64,000 bases of DNA from Snuella lapsa. Lineage in GTDB: Bacteria > Bacteroidota > Bacteroidia > Flavobacteriales > Flavobacteriaceae. Positions within the stretch are counted from its first letter, which is position 1. The number at the start of each line of letters is the position of its first letter. The notes under the pieces were generated by a model that was not told where the DNA came from, searched no databases, and saw only the letters and a program-made list of their open reading frames with translations. The position numbers and the translations under genes are program-made. Shown here piece by piece: positions 37,855 to 44,552 of this stretch. The stretch is taken from positions 137,220 to 201,219 of the forward strand of contig NZ_BAABCY010000016.1 of NCBI RefSeq assembly GCF_039539345.1. Direction: 5' to 3'.

Positions 37855-37911
37855 GCAAATTAACTCATATCAGGAGCTTCAAGGAGGGGATAACAAGCCA
37901 TTTTAAGGGGG
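37855..37911 (-). promoter_or_regulatory. Promoter and candidate regulator direct repeat for the DUF4955-like gene
   Basis: On the minus strand, a -7-like TTAATTTG/TAATTTGC (37863-37855) follows the proximal half-site CCCTCCTTG (37888-37880) by 17 nt. The distal half-site CCCCCTT begins at 37911, again 32 nt from the end of the proximal one, as at the SusC promoter. Both sites also share ATGG between the half-sites. Confidence 0.58.
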
Positions 37912-38264
37912 ATTTTGTGCAAAAGCAGAAAACCAAGAGCTAAACCTAATAAATATGATACAGTAAGTTTAAACAAAAAAATAAGCAGCCATAGCTACGG
38001 TTTATTTTGTAATGATGCTTAGCAAAAAAGAGAAATGAATTTGGTATTGAAGAGACGACAACAAATCAAAATGCCATGTATAATGAACAGATAAAAAGAC
38101 TCCAATAAATTAGGGCAGCTATTTGTTAGCTAATGAAAATTCCAAAAAATATATAGCTGAGTATTACTTTAAAAATACTTTACGCTAAGCCAATATTGTT
38201 GTCCCAACTTTTACTACACGCAACATTGAGTTAGTTTTAACGTATCTAAAGGCTGATTTAAAAT
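37912..38264. other. Intergenic stretch without a gene
   Basis: I find no convincing coding frame, RNA gene or complete repeat here. A weak hairpin around 37976-38012 (AAATAA... TTATTT flanking a TAGCTA centre) might be a second transcript end for the minus-strand gene at 38281-38562. Confidence 0.5.
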
Positions 38265-38267
38265 ACA

Positions 38268-38294
38268 AATGCCAACTAAATTAGTTGGCATTCT
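38268..38294 (-). terminator. Hairpin that includes the stop codon of the small membrane protein gene
   Basis: AATGCCAACTAA and TTAGTTGGCATT form a 12-bp perfect stem. On the minus strand the left arm encodes the last codons and the TAA stop of the gene at 38281-38562. A short T-rich stretch follows, consistent with a terminator. Confidence 0.65.
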
Positions 38295-38562
38295 GACCGT
38301 TTAAGCGCGCTTCTTTCATTTGCCTGAGGCGCATTAACTCCTGCTTAATTTCTTGACTTCTCGCTTTAATCTTATCAAATTTTTCTTGACGTATTTGTTG
38401 CCTTCGCGCTTTATCTTCCCTACGTAAAACCTCCTGACGTAATCGCTCTCTTTTTTGTTTAGATTCTTTTCGTTTTTCCAGAATCACAAAAATATATGCA
38501 TATGTATACATACTAAGAAAAAGTAAGGCTACTATCGACAATATAACATATCCATTCATCAT
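38281..38562 (-). CDS. Small membrane protein with basic coiled-coil tail, unknown function
   Basis: This 93-residue protein has one N-terminal transmembrane helix (about 5-28, VILSIVALLFLSMYTYAYIF). A long, highly charged helical tail follows (KRKESKQKRERLRQEVLRR and beyond), ending in LNGQNAN. I recognise no family. The composition is plausible for a real protein (a hydrophobic anchor then an amphipathic helix), and a terminator hairpin overlaps its stop codon. A second ATG two residues in makes the exact start uncertain by one codon. It could be a membrane-tethered scaffold or nucleic-acid-associated protein, but nothing in the sequence decides this. Confidence 0.65.
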   Translation of the reverse strand: MMNGYVILSIVALLFLSMYTYAYIFVILEKRKESKQKRERLRQEVLRREDKARRQQIRQEKFDKIKARSQEIKQELMRLRQMKEARLNGQNAN

Positions 38563-38714
38563 AGTATTGTATTTTAATAAATTATATAAAAGTAGTTAGC
38601 GATATAAATAAACAATCACTAATAAAGTTCCCTTCTTAAATTTAAGAAAAAAAGATGACATCCTTAAAAACAAAAAGCTAAAGTGCTCAAAAAGAAGATG
38701 AAAGTTATAAAACC

Positions 38715-38757
38715 AAAAATCCCCTTTGTATTTTATTGTTTACAAAGGGGATTTATT
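38715..38757 (-). terminator. Intrinsic terminator after the exported unknown protein gene
   Basis: A 14-bp perfect stem (AAATCCCCTTTGTA with TACAAAGGGGATTT) has T-rich flanks on both strands. It lies 34 bases after the stop codon at 38791 and could work in both directions. Confidence 0.85.
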
Positions 38758-38790
38758 GTGTAGGTAGATGAGCCTAAAAACAAGGTGTTT

Positions 38791-39564
38791 TTAACGTCCG
38801 CTTAAATAAGCGTTGTATACCCATATTTCATCCCATGAATTGGTAAGCACTTGATCGGCTAAATCTAAAAAGGCATCCCAAGAATCATCTCCATGAACCT
38901 TTAAAAAGGTAGCTTTAAATTCATTGTCTTCATCAAACTCTGCCCACTCTTTAAAAAAGCCTACTGTTGCTATATGTCTTCCTAGATCGCCTTGTCTAAA
39001 CTCATTATAGTAAACACCCCAAGGGTTTACACCTTCCATAGCTTTAACCGTTTCACTTATTTTCTTATAGAATGCTTTTACAGAAGACACACTTACACCT
39101 TTTGCTATTTCAGCATACCTAACAAATAAAATAGGGTATTTGGCACTATCGCCATCTAACATACTTGTATTGGACAGGTCATCATCCTGTTTCCAATATT
39201 CAATACTATGTACCTTCTTAATATAAGGCATTACATTGTCACGCCAATCATCATCATGCGCACCTTCACCAGGTCGTGAATCGTTATCAGAAAATTTCAT
39301 TGGCCCCATATCCCATATAATACTCCCCGCATTAGGACCTGTACTTATATTGTATACCGTTGCCTTATACGCACCTTCATCATGAAAGGTGGCATTATGC
39401 TTTCGCATATGTTCTCCCAAAACTTTCAGTTTTGTATTATCTGGGGTAAGCATTACAGTTTCCCACATTTTATAATCTTCAGAATTATCTTGTGCTGCTA
39501 CTGTTAAGATGGCTCCAAACATAAGTGAAACCATAATTGTTGCCGAAATTAATTTTTTAATCAT
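38791..39564 (-). CDS. Exported protein of unknown function
   Basis: This 257-residue protein has a signal peptide (LMFGAILTVAAQ, cleavage near residue 25). The mature part contains MWETVMLTPDNTKLKVLGEHM, HDEGAYKATVYNISTGPNAGS and IIWDMGP. A second part begins around YPILFVRYAEIAKGVS and includes NPWGVYYNEFRQGDLGRHIATVGFF. The two halves could be tandem ferredoxin-like (dimeric alpha/beta barrel, NIPSNAP-type) modules, but this is a guess from the pattern of strands. No metal or catalytic motif stands out. The gene stands alone between terminators, next to the rhodanese/thioredoxin cluster. Confidence 0.75.
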   Translation of the reverse strand: MIKKLISATIMVSLMFGAILTVAAQDNSEDYKMWETVMLTPDNTKLKVLGEHMRKHNATFHDEGAYKATVYNISTGPNAGSIIWDMGPMKFSDNDSRPGEGAHDDDWRDNVMPYIKKVHSIEYWKQDDDLSNTSMLDGDSAKYPILFVRYAEIAKGVSVSSVKAFYKKISETVKAMEGVNPWGVYYNEFRQGDLGRHIATVGFFKEWAEFDEDNEFKATFLKVHGDDSWDAFLDLADQVLTNSWDEIWVYNAYLSGR

Positions 39565-39782
39565 AATTAAAATTATTAGTTAGTTAACCCATACAACGCT
39601 TGCATGGTTTGCTATTAACAGAGTTTAAGGGGAATTTTAATTATATAATAAATGGTCAAAACAGTTTTAACCATTTAAGATGAAGGCTCATCATTTGGAG
39701 TATCTCAAATATACACAAATAAATGTATCTATCCGAAAATTAATACACTAAAGCTTATTGTTTATTAAATAAGGGTTATAAC

Positions 39783-39809
39783 AAAAAAGCTCCTTTTTCG
39801 GAGCTTTTA
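39783..39809 (-). terminator. Intrinsic terminator after the rhodanese lipoprotein gene
   Basis: A 9-bp stem AAAAGCTCC / GGAGCTTTT with a 6-nt loop runs into a T6 tract on the minus strand, just after the stop codon at 39813. Confidence 0.85.
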
Positions 39810-39812
39810 TAA

Positions 39813-40208
39813 TTATTTCGATGTGGTCTTATATCCTGTATCTTCCCATTTTAGCAGCCCGCCCTTTAACATATAGAGCTTTGTAAAGCCAGCCTCCCTA
39901 AAGTTTTTAATACTTTTAGTACTTCGTTTGCCAGAACGGCAATAAACAATTATAGGTTGCTCTTTTTCTAAAGTTTGAATAGCCTCATTGAATGCATTTG
40001 ATTTAAAATCGAAGTTTTTGGCATTTTCAATATGTCCACTATCAAATTCTTCAGGTGTTCTAACATCTATTAGCAAAATATTATTAGTTTTTAAAAGCGT
40101 ATGCGCTTCTTTGGGCGAAATAACCTCGGCGCCTTCAACCTTAGTATCCTTACAACCCATTAAAGCTGTAAAGCATAATACACATAATAATACCTTTGCG
40201 CTTCTCAT
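39813..40208 (-). CDS. Rhodanese-like domain lipoprotein
   Basis: This 131-residue lipoprotein (lipobox TALMGC) carries one rhodanese domain in the mature protein. The motifs are ILLIDVRTPEEFDSGHIENAKNF and the active-site loop IVYCRSGKRST, with a conserved Cys able to carry a persulfide. A C-terminal GGLLKWEDTGY completes the fold. It probably acts at the periplasmic face of a membrane in sulfur transfer or thiol chemistry. The gene starts 7 bp after the stop codon of a second, cytosolic rhodanese gene, so the two are co-transcribed. Confidence 0.93.
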   Translation of the reverse strand: MRSAKVLLCVLCFTALMGCKDTKVEGAEVISPKEAHTLLKTNNILLIDVRTPEEFDSGHIENAKNFDFKSNAFNEAIQTLEKEQPIIVYCRSGKRSTKSIKNFREAGFTKLYMLKGGLLKWEDTGYKTTSK

Positions 40209-40215
40209 AACTACT

Positions 40216-40542
40216 TTAATCCATGTCTACAAGATCACCCTCCCATTCTAAAATACCTCCTAATAAATTATAGGCATTTTCAAAACCTAACTCTTCCATA
40301 ATGCTACAAGCCTGTCCGCTTCTATTGCCCGACCTACAATACACATAATAATTTTTACTTTTATCCAATGCATCAATTTCGTCAATAAAAGCTTGTCCTT
40401 TATATATATCTATATGAATAGCATTAGGTATAATACCTTCTGCAACTTCGTCGTCTGTACGAACATCTATTATGACAGCGTTAGCATCGTTCTCTAATTG
40501 CGACAACCATTCTTCTTGTGTTAATTCTTCCATACTTTGCAT
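40216..40542 (-). CDS. Rhodanese-like domain protein (cytosolic)
   Basis: This 108-residue protein is a single rhodanese domain with no signal peptide. It contains VIIDVRTDDEVAEGIIPNA and the active-site loop YYVYCRSGNRSG, with Cys as the persulfide-carrying residue, and ends with LLGGILEWEGDLV. It resembles GlpE/PspE-size rhodaneses. It lies directly upstream of the exported rhodanese lipoprotein, so the pair covers the cytosol and the envelope. The frame begins at 40542 (MQSMEEL); the ATG at 40533 is an alternative start. Confidence 0.92.
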   Translation of the reverse strand: MQSMEELTQEEWLSQLENDANAVIIDVRTDDEVAEGIIPNAIHIDIYKGQAFIDEIDALDKSKNYYVYCRSGNRSGQACSIMEELGFENAYNLLGGILEWEGDLVDMD

Positions 40543-40732
40543 TAATTAATCTAAGATTTCTACACAAAATTAACACATCTAAATTGATTATAAGCTAAAA
40601 AAATACAAGTATTGATTGCTTTCTTTTAAACAATAAACCTACTTAAGTCACACCTGTGCACACAGACAGGAAAACAACTTTGTTTCGATGCAAACTTCAG
40701 GAACGTTAAAAAGTTTTACCAACCTTATAAAA

Positions 40733-41341
40733 CTAACGGATTGTACAGCCTATTGCTTTTGTTTCCTTATTGGTAACCGCCTTACCTTTTAACAGTGCAT
40801 TCACGGCATCTTCAACATATTTAGTCTTAACGGCATTCGCATCCTTATAATTATCGTCTATAGCACCAATATACTTTACAACCGGCGTATTCTTTTCTTT
40901 TTGTAATACAAAAACATGCGGCGTTTTAGTTGCTCCAAATTTAGGATATACCGTCTGCCCTTCGTCTATTAAATAAGGAAATCCAAACCCCTTTTTCTGT
41001 GCTCGTTCTTGCATAGCTACAAAACTATCGCCTGGTTTTACCTGAGGATTATTAGGCATAATAGCTATTACCGGATATCCCTTATCTGCATACATAGTAT
41101 TAAGTTGAATAATTCTATCCTCGTACGCTACAGCATACGGACATGTATTGCACGTAAAAATTACAATATACCCCTTAGCATCCTTATAATCTGCCAACGA
41201 CACCCTTTCGCCATTAATGTTCTTAAGCGAAAAATCATCCACCGTATCACCAATCTTATAGCCTTCATTTGCAACATTGTAATTGAATGAACTCATACAA
41301 ACAATTAGCAACGTTACTGAAATTAATTTAATCGTTTTCAT
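40733..41341 (-). CDS. Exported thioredoxin-fold protein (AhpC/TSA-like redoxin)
   Basis: This 202-residue protein has an N-terminal signal peptide (LLIVCMSSFNYNVA) and a redoxin domain beginning GDTVDDFSLKNINGERVSLADY. The active-site segment is VIFTCNTCPYAVAYEDRI, a CxxC motif in the peroxiredoxin/thioredoxin position. KTPHVFVLQ provides the cis-Pro of the fold. This subgroup is usually annotated as thioredoxin family or AhpC/TSA family protein, and the precise substrate is unknown. The C-terminus has an additional cysteine (AIGCTIR). It is 73 bp from the next thioredoxin-fold gene, on the same strand. Confidence 0.9.
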   Translation of the reverse strand: MKTIKLISVTLLIVCMSSFNYNVANEGYKIGDTVDDFSLKNINGERVSLADYKDAKGYIVIFTCNTCPYAVAYEDRIIQLNTMYADKGYPVIAIMPNNPQVKPGDSFVAMQERAQKKGFGFPYLIDEGQTVYPKFGATKTPHVFVLQKEKNTPVVKYIGAIDDNYKDANAVKTKYVEDAVNALLKGKAVTNKETKAIGCTIR

Positions 41342-41414
41342 TCGTCTAAATTTTATTGATTAATAACATAAACTATTTATAAAACTAAGGGCATACATGA
41401 GTCATCGGGTTTTA

Positions 41415-41960
41415 TTATTTCAAAAACAAGGCAACTTCGTTTTCTAATTCTTCATAAGTAAAAGATTGCTCAAAAAATTTGCGCTTACCATTTCTATAAA
41501 TAACTGTTGCTGGAATGGCTCCAGACCAAGCTTCATTGACTTGGGGAATCCATGAATTCATGTCAGCATCATCCAAAGCAACCACTTTAGACTTAATCTT
41601 ATGGTTTAATATAAACGGTTTTAATTTCGACTCGTATAAATGTGGGAAATCCAAACTTACCAATATAACCTTAACATTTTTGCCCGCATACTCCGTATTA
41701 AGCTTTTCAAAATAAGGAAGCTCTTTTACACATGGCCTACACCAAGTAGCCCAAAAATTAATGACATAGGTTACATCATCCTGTTTATGCAGCAAAGGTT
41801 TGAGTCCTTTAAAATCAAAAACATCTAGCTTAACACTATCTAAATTAGGCTTTGACTTTTCCAATACAGTTAACATATTGGATGCAAGTTGTACTTTACC
41901 TCTTTTGTTAACACAGGCCGTTAACAAAACTATCAAACCTATTACGACATAGCGTCTCAT
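41415..41960 (-). CDS. TlpA-like thioredoxin lipoprotein
   Basis: This lipoprotein of about 181 residues (VLLTAC lipobox) has the thioredoxin active site FWATWCRPCVKELPYFEKL, with CxxC as Cys-Arg-Pro-Cys, and a cis-Pro near AIPATVIY. TlpA/ResA-like proteins reduce disulfides in envelope proteins. The frame extends to an ATG at 41978. The ATG at 41960 gives a typical short signal peptide (MRRYVVIGLIVLLTAC) and is chosen here, but the longer form is possible. It is divergent from the MarR gene and begins the minus-strand redox/rhodanese cluster. Confidence 0.9.
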   Translation of the reverse strand: MRRYVVIGLIVLLTACVNKRGKVQLASNMLTVLEKSKPNLDSVKLDVFDFKGLKPLLHKQDDVTYVINFWATWCRPCVKELPYFEKLNTEYAGKNVKVILVSLDFPHLYESKLKPFILNHKIKSKVVALDDADMNSWIPQVNEAWSGAIPATVIYRNGKRKFFEQSFTYEELENEVALFLK

Positions 41961-42102
41961 TTTTAGCTCTTTAACCATACATTATTTTAATAACATTTTA
42001 TAAAAAACAGTAATTATAGCTATAAATTTACGCAATAATTAGCTGATTCATAAATTCTTAAGAAAATATCACCCAATAATTAGCATATTACCAATAATTC
42101 TT

Positions 42103-42116
42103 TATACATTTGTATA
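42103..42116 (+). promoter_or_regulatory. marR promoter -7 element inside a palindrome (candidate autorepressor operator)
   Basis: TATACA-TT-TGTATA (42103-42116) is a perfect inverted repeat with a 2-nt spacer. Within it, TACATTTG (42105-42112) is a perfect TAnnTTTG -7 element. The MarR-family start codon lies 12 bases further on, so a regulator bound here would block its own promoter. Confidence 0.6.
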
Positions 42117-42127
42117 TACAACAGTTG

Positions 42128-42586
42128 ATGATCTTGGCAAAGATAGAAGACATATTACAAGCAAAAAATCTTTCCATATCTAAAACTGCAATTGTAAATT
42201 TATTATATACTTACGGTCATATTAGCCAAAAGTTAAATAACGCTCTTAAACCTTACGATATCTCTTTGCAGCAGTTCAACGTACTAAGAATATTACGTGG
42301 ACAAAACAAGAATCCGGTGTCTTTAGAAATGGTACAAGAACGTATGATTAACAAAATGAGCAACACAACTAGGCTAATTAACAAACTAGTTAAAAAAGGA
42401 TATGCCGAAAAAAGTATTAATAAAGCAAATAGAAGAAAAGTAAATATTGTTATTACTCAAAAGGGATTAGAGCTACTTGATGAAGTTGATTTAGTAATTG
42501 ACAACAAAGAAAGTAGCATTTTACAAGGTTTGTCGCAAGACGAAACAAAAGAATTTATTCGACTATTAGGTAAGATACACGGTTAA
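42128..42586 (+). CDS. MarR family transcriptional regulator
   Basis: This winged-helix DNA-binding protein of about 152 residues belongs to the MarR family. Dimer-forming N-terminal helices (LLYTYGHISQKLNNALKPYD) precede the motif ISLQQFNVLRILRGQ. The recognition region is QERMINKMSNTTRLINKLVKKGY, and the wing is RRKVNIVITQKG. The frame can be extended to a TTG at 42110, but that lies inside the promoter, so the ATG at 42128 is taken. The divergent neighbour encodes a TlpA-like lipoprotein, a possible target together with the gene itself. The effector is unknown. A terminator follows closely. Confidence 0.92.
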   Translation: MILAKIEDILQAKNLSISKTAIVNLLYTYGHISQKLNNALKPYDISLQQFNVLRILRGQNKNPVSLEMVQERMINKMSNTTRLINKLVKKGYAEKSINKANRRKVNIVITQKGLELLDEVDLVIDNKESSILQGLSQDETKEFIRLLGKIHG

Positions 42587-42622
42587 TAGCAAACTAATTC
42601 TCTTTATTAGCCTAATGGTTAC

Positions 42623-42653
42623 AAAAACTACCATATTTTTATGGTAGTTTTTT
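42623..42653 (+). terminator. Intrinsic terminator after marR
   Basis: A 12-13 bp hairpin (AAAACTACCATA / TATGGTAGTTTT) with a 4-T loop runs into a T6 tract, 36 bases after the marR stop codon. Confidence 0.9.
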
Positions 42654-42655
42654 AT

Positions 42656-42817
42656 TGAACTCATCTTGAGTTTTTGTTTTTAACCGAAAATGAGAGCAAA
42701 TTTGTTCAGATGAGGCACTTTTTGAAAATCATAGCATTGCTACGAGCAAAAAAAGTAACGAAATATGAACGGATTTGAGTCATTTTTTAGGAAACAGAAA
42801 AAGTCAAGATGAGTTCA
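42656..42817. repeat. MITE-like element with 20-bp terminal inverted repeats
   Basis: This 162-bp stretch begins with TGAACTCATCTTGAGTTTTT (42656-42675) and ends with its complement at 42798-42817, with 19 of 20 positions matching. The interior has no open frame of note. It fills the space between the marR terminator and the trp promoter. I see no clear target-site duplication. The interior resembles sequences I associate with flavobacterial intergenic repeats, which is unverified. Confidence 0.6.
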
Positions 42818-42840
42818 TTTAAAAAAATCCCAGCAAAGTA

Positions 42841-42871
42841 TTGTATAATTATATTTTCATTTCTATATTTG
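42841..42871 (+). promoter_or_regulatory. trp operon promoter (-33 TTG, -7 TATATTTG)
   Basis: TTG at 42841-42843, 20 nt of spacer, then a perfect TAnnTTTG element, TATATTTG, at 42864-42871. This matches the Bacteroidota housekeeping sigma consensus. Transcription should start near 42878, about 13 bases before the leader peptide ATG. Confidence 0.75.
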
Positions 42872-42890
42872 GCGCATCAATAGATTAAAA

Positions 42891-42953
42891 ATGAACACAG
42901 TTTTAAATAATACTTGGTGGTGGCGCTTTCGAAACTTAAACTTCGTGAAGTAG
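42891..42953 (+). CDS. trpL: trp operon leader peptide (three consecutive Trp codons)
   Basis: A 20-codon frame, ATG at 42891 to TAG at 42951-42953, reads MNTVLNNTWWWRFRNLNFVK. Three tandem TGG codons (42915-42923) are highly improbable by chance this close to a trp operon. The frame is followed 33 bases later by a strong intrinsic terminator, and trpE starts 130 bases after the terminator. This is the classical layout of ribosome-mediated attenuation: with tryptophan scarce, the ribosome stalls at the Trp codons and an alternative RNA fold prevents termination. It is too short to be called by usual gene finders. Confidence 0.88.
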   Translation: MNTVLNNTWWWRFRNLNFVK

Positions 42954-42986
42954 AACCTCGTATATTTAAAATTTAAAAATATCCAT

Positions 42987-43017
42987 AAGGCTTGTCATTC
43001 ACGACGAGCCTTTTTTA
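42987..43017 (+). terminator. trp attenuator terminator
   Basis: AAGGCTTGTC (42987-42996) pairs with GACGAGCCTT (43003-43012) through one G-U pair, with a 6-nt loop and a T6 tract. TCGTGAA at the end of the leader frame (42943-42949) is complementary to TTCACGA (42998-43004) in the loop and 3' arm, a candidate anti-terminator pairing of 7 bp. Confidence 0.85.
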
Positions 43018-43146
43018 TTTGAAGTGGTTTAAACTTTAACAAAAACTGAACAAAATTCAGTATAATGAAACATTTAGATTCGACATTAATTACGCATAAA
43101 AATTATAAGCATGTTGTATGTAATAACTAAAAACCAATAATGAAAC

Positions 43147-44550
43147 ATGAAAACATTCAGCTTACATACCCATTACAAAAAAATCCTTGCAGACACCATT
43201 ACGCCTGTAAGCATTTATCTAAAAATAAGGGACAAATTCCCAAACAGTATCTTATTGGAAAGTAGCGACTACCATGCCAACGACAACAGTTTCTCTTATA
43301 TTTGTTTTAACCCTATAGCCTCTATTAAGGTTGAAAACGAAGTTGTTTCACAAAGCTTTCCCGACGGTAGTACTACCAACAAACACATAGCAGAATCTAC
43401 TAATATTACAGAAGAAATTCATCAATTCACCAAACGTTTTGAAGTAAGCTCAGAAACAGATTTCAAATTCATAAACAATGGTATTTTTGGTTATATCGCT
43501 TACGATGCTGTAAGATATTTTGAAGATATCGAAATATCAAAAAAGAAAAATTCGGTCGAAATTCCAGACATCTACTACGCTGTTTACCAAAATATTATAG
43601 CAATTAACCATTTTAAAAATGAGGCCTACATATTTGCTCACTGTCACAACTCAGATAGTAATATCGAAGATATAGACCATATGATAGGCGCTAAAAATTT
43701 CGCTTCTTATAACTTTTCCTCGAGTGGGGACATTACCTCAAACCTAACCGACGAAGAATACAAAGAACATGTTGTTTTAGCCAAAAAGCACTGTGCCCGT
43801 GGCGATGTATTCCAGTTGGTTTTATCAAAAAACTTTTCCCAGGAATTTAAAGGAGATGAATTTAATGTATATCGTGCCCTAAGAAGTATAAACCCATCTC
43901 CCTATCTTTTTTACTTCGATTACGGAAACTTTAAAATTTTTGGAAGCTCGCCCGAAGCACAACTCATAGTTAGCAACGGAAAGGCCGAAATACATCCTAT
44001 TGCTGGCACTTTTAAACGTACAGGAAACGATACTAAAGATGCCGAACTGGCGCAACAACTAACATTAGACGACAAGGAAAATGCCGAGCACGTTATGCTA
44101 GTCGATCTGGCCAGAAACGACTTAAGCCGCAACGGTAGCCAAGTAACCGTCGACACCTACCGTGAGGTCCAGTTTTTCTCGCACGTTATCCATTTAGTAA
44201 GCAAGGTTAACGGACAAAAGCATAAAGAGGCTTCGACCATGCAAGTTGTAGCAGATACCTTTCCAGCAGGAACTTTAAGCGGCGCCCCAAAACATAGAGC
44301 GATGCAACTTATAGAACAGTACGAAAAAACAAGCCGTTCATTTTATGGTGGAGCCATTGGGTTTATGGATTTTGAAGGCAACTTTAACCATGCCATTATG
44401 ATTAGAACTTTTTTAAGTAAAAACCACAAACTGCATTGGCAGGCCGGAGCTGGACTGGTTTCCAAATCAAACCCAGATCACGAATTGCAAGAAGTATACA
44501 ATAAATTAGGAGCACTAACAAAAGCTATTGAATTAGCCGAAAATATTTAA
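43147..44550 (+). CDS. trpE: Anthranilate synthase component I
   Basis: This 467-residue enzyme makes anthranilate from chorismate with TrpG-supplied ammonia, the first step of tryptophan synthesis. The N-terminal feedback-inhibition site motif LLESS is at 36-40, so allosteric Trp inhibition is likely. The chorismate-binding domain contains FQLVLSKNF, SPSPYLFY-like INPSPYLFYFD, HPIAGTFKRTG, LVDLARNDL, GTLSGAPKHRAM, GGAIGFMD and QAGAGLVSKSNPDHE. It is separated from trpG by only 2 bp. Expression is probably controlled by the attenuator upstream. Para-aminobenzoate synthase is an alternative for such sequences, but the complete trp operon excludes it. Confidence 0.97.
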   Translation: MKTFSLHTHYKKILADTITPVSIYLKIRDKFPNSILLESSDYHANDNSFSYICFNPIASIKVENEVVSQSFPDGSTTNKHIAESTNITEEIHQFTKRFEVSSETDFKFINNGIFGYIAYDAVRYFEDIEISKKKNSVEIPDIYYAVYQNIIAINHFKNEAYIFAHCHNSDSNIEDIDHMIGAKNFASYNFSSSGDITSNLTDEEYKEHVVLAKKHCARGDVFQLVLSKNFSQEFKGDEFNVYRALRSINPSPYLFYFDYGNFKIFGSSPEAQLIVSNGKAEIHPIAGTFKRTGNDTKDAELAQQLTLDDKENAEHVMLVDLARNDLSRNGSQVTVDTYREVQFFSHVIHLVSKVNGQKHKEASTMQVVADTFPAGTLSGAPKHRAMQLIEQYEKTSRSFYGGAIGFMDFEGNFNHAIMIRTFLSKNHKLHWQAGAGLVSKSNPDHELQEVYNKLGALTKAIELAENI

Positions 44551-44552
44551 AA

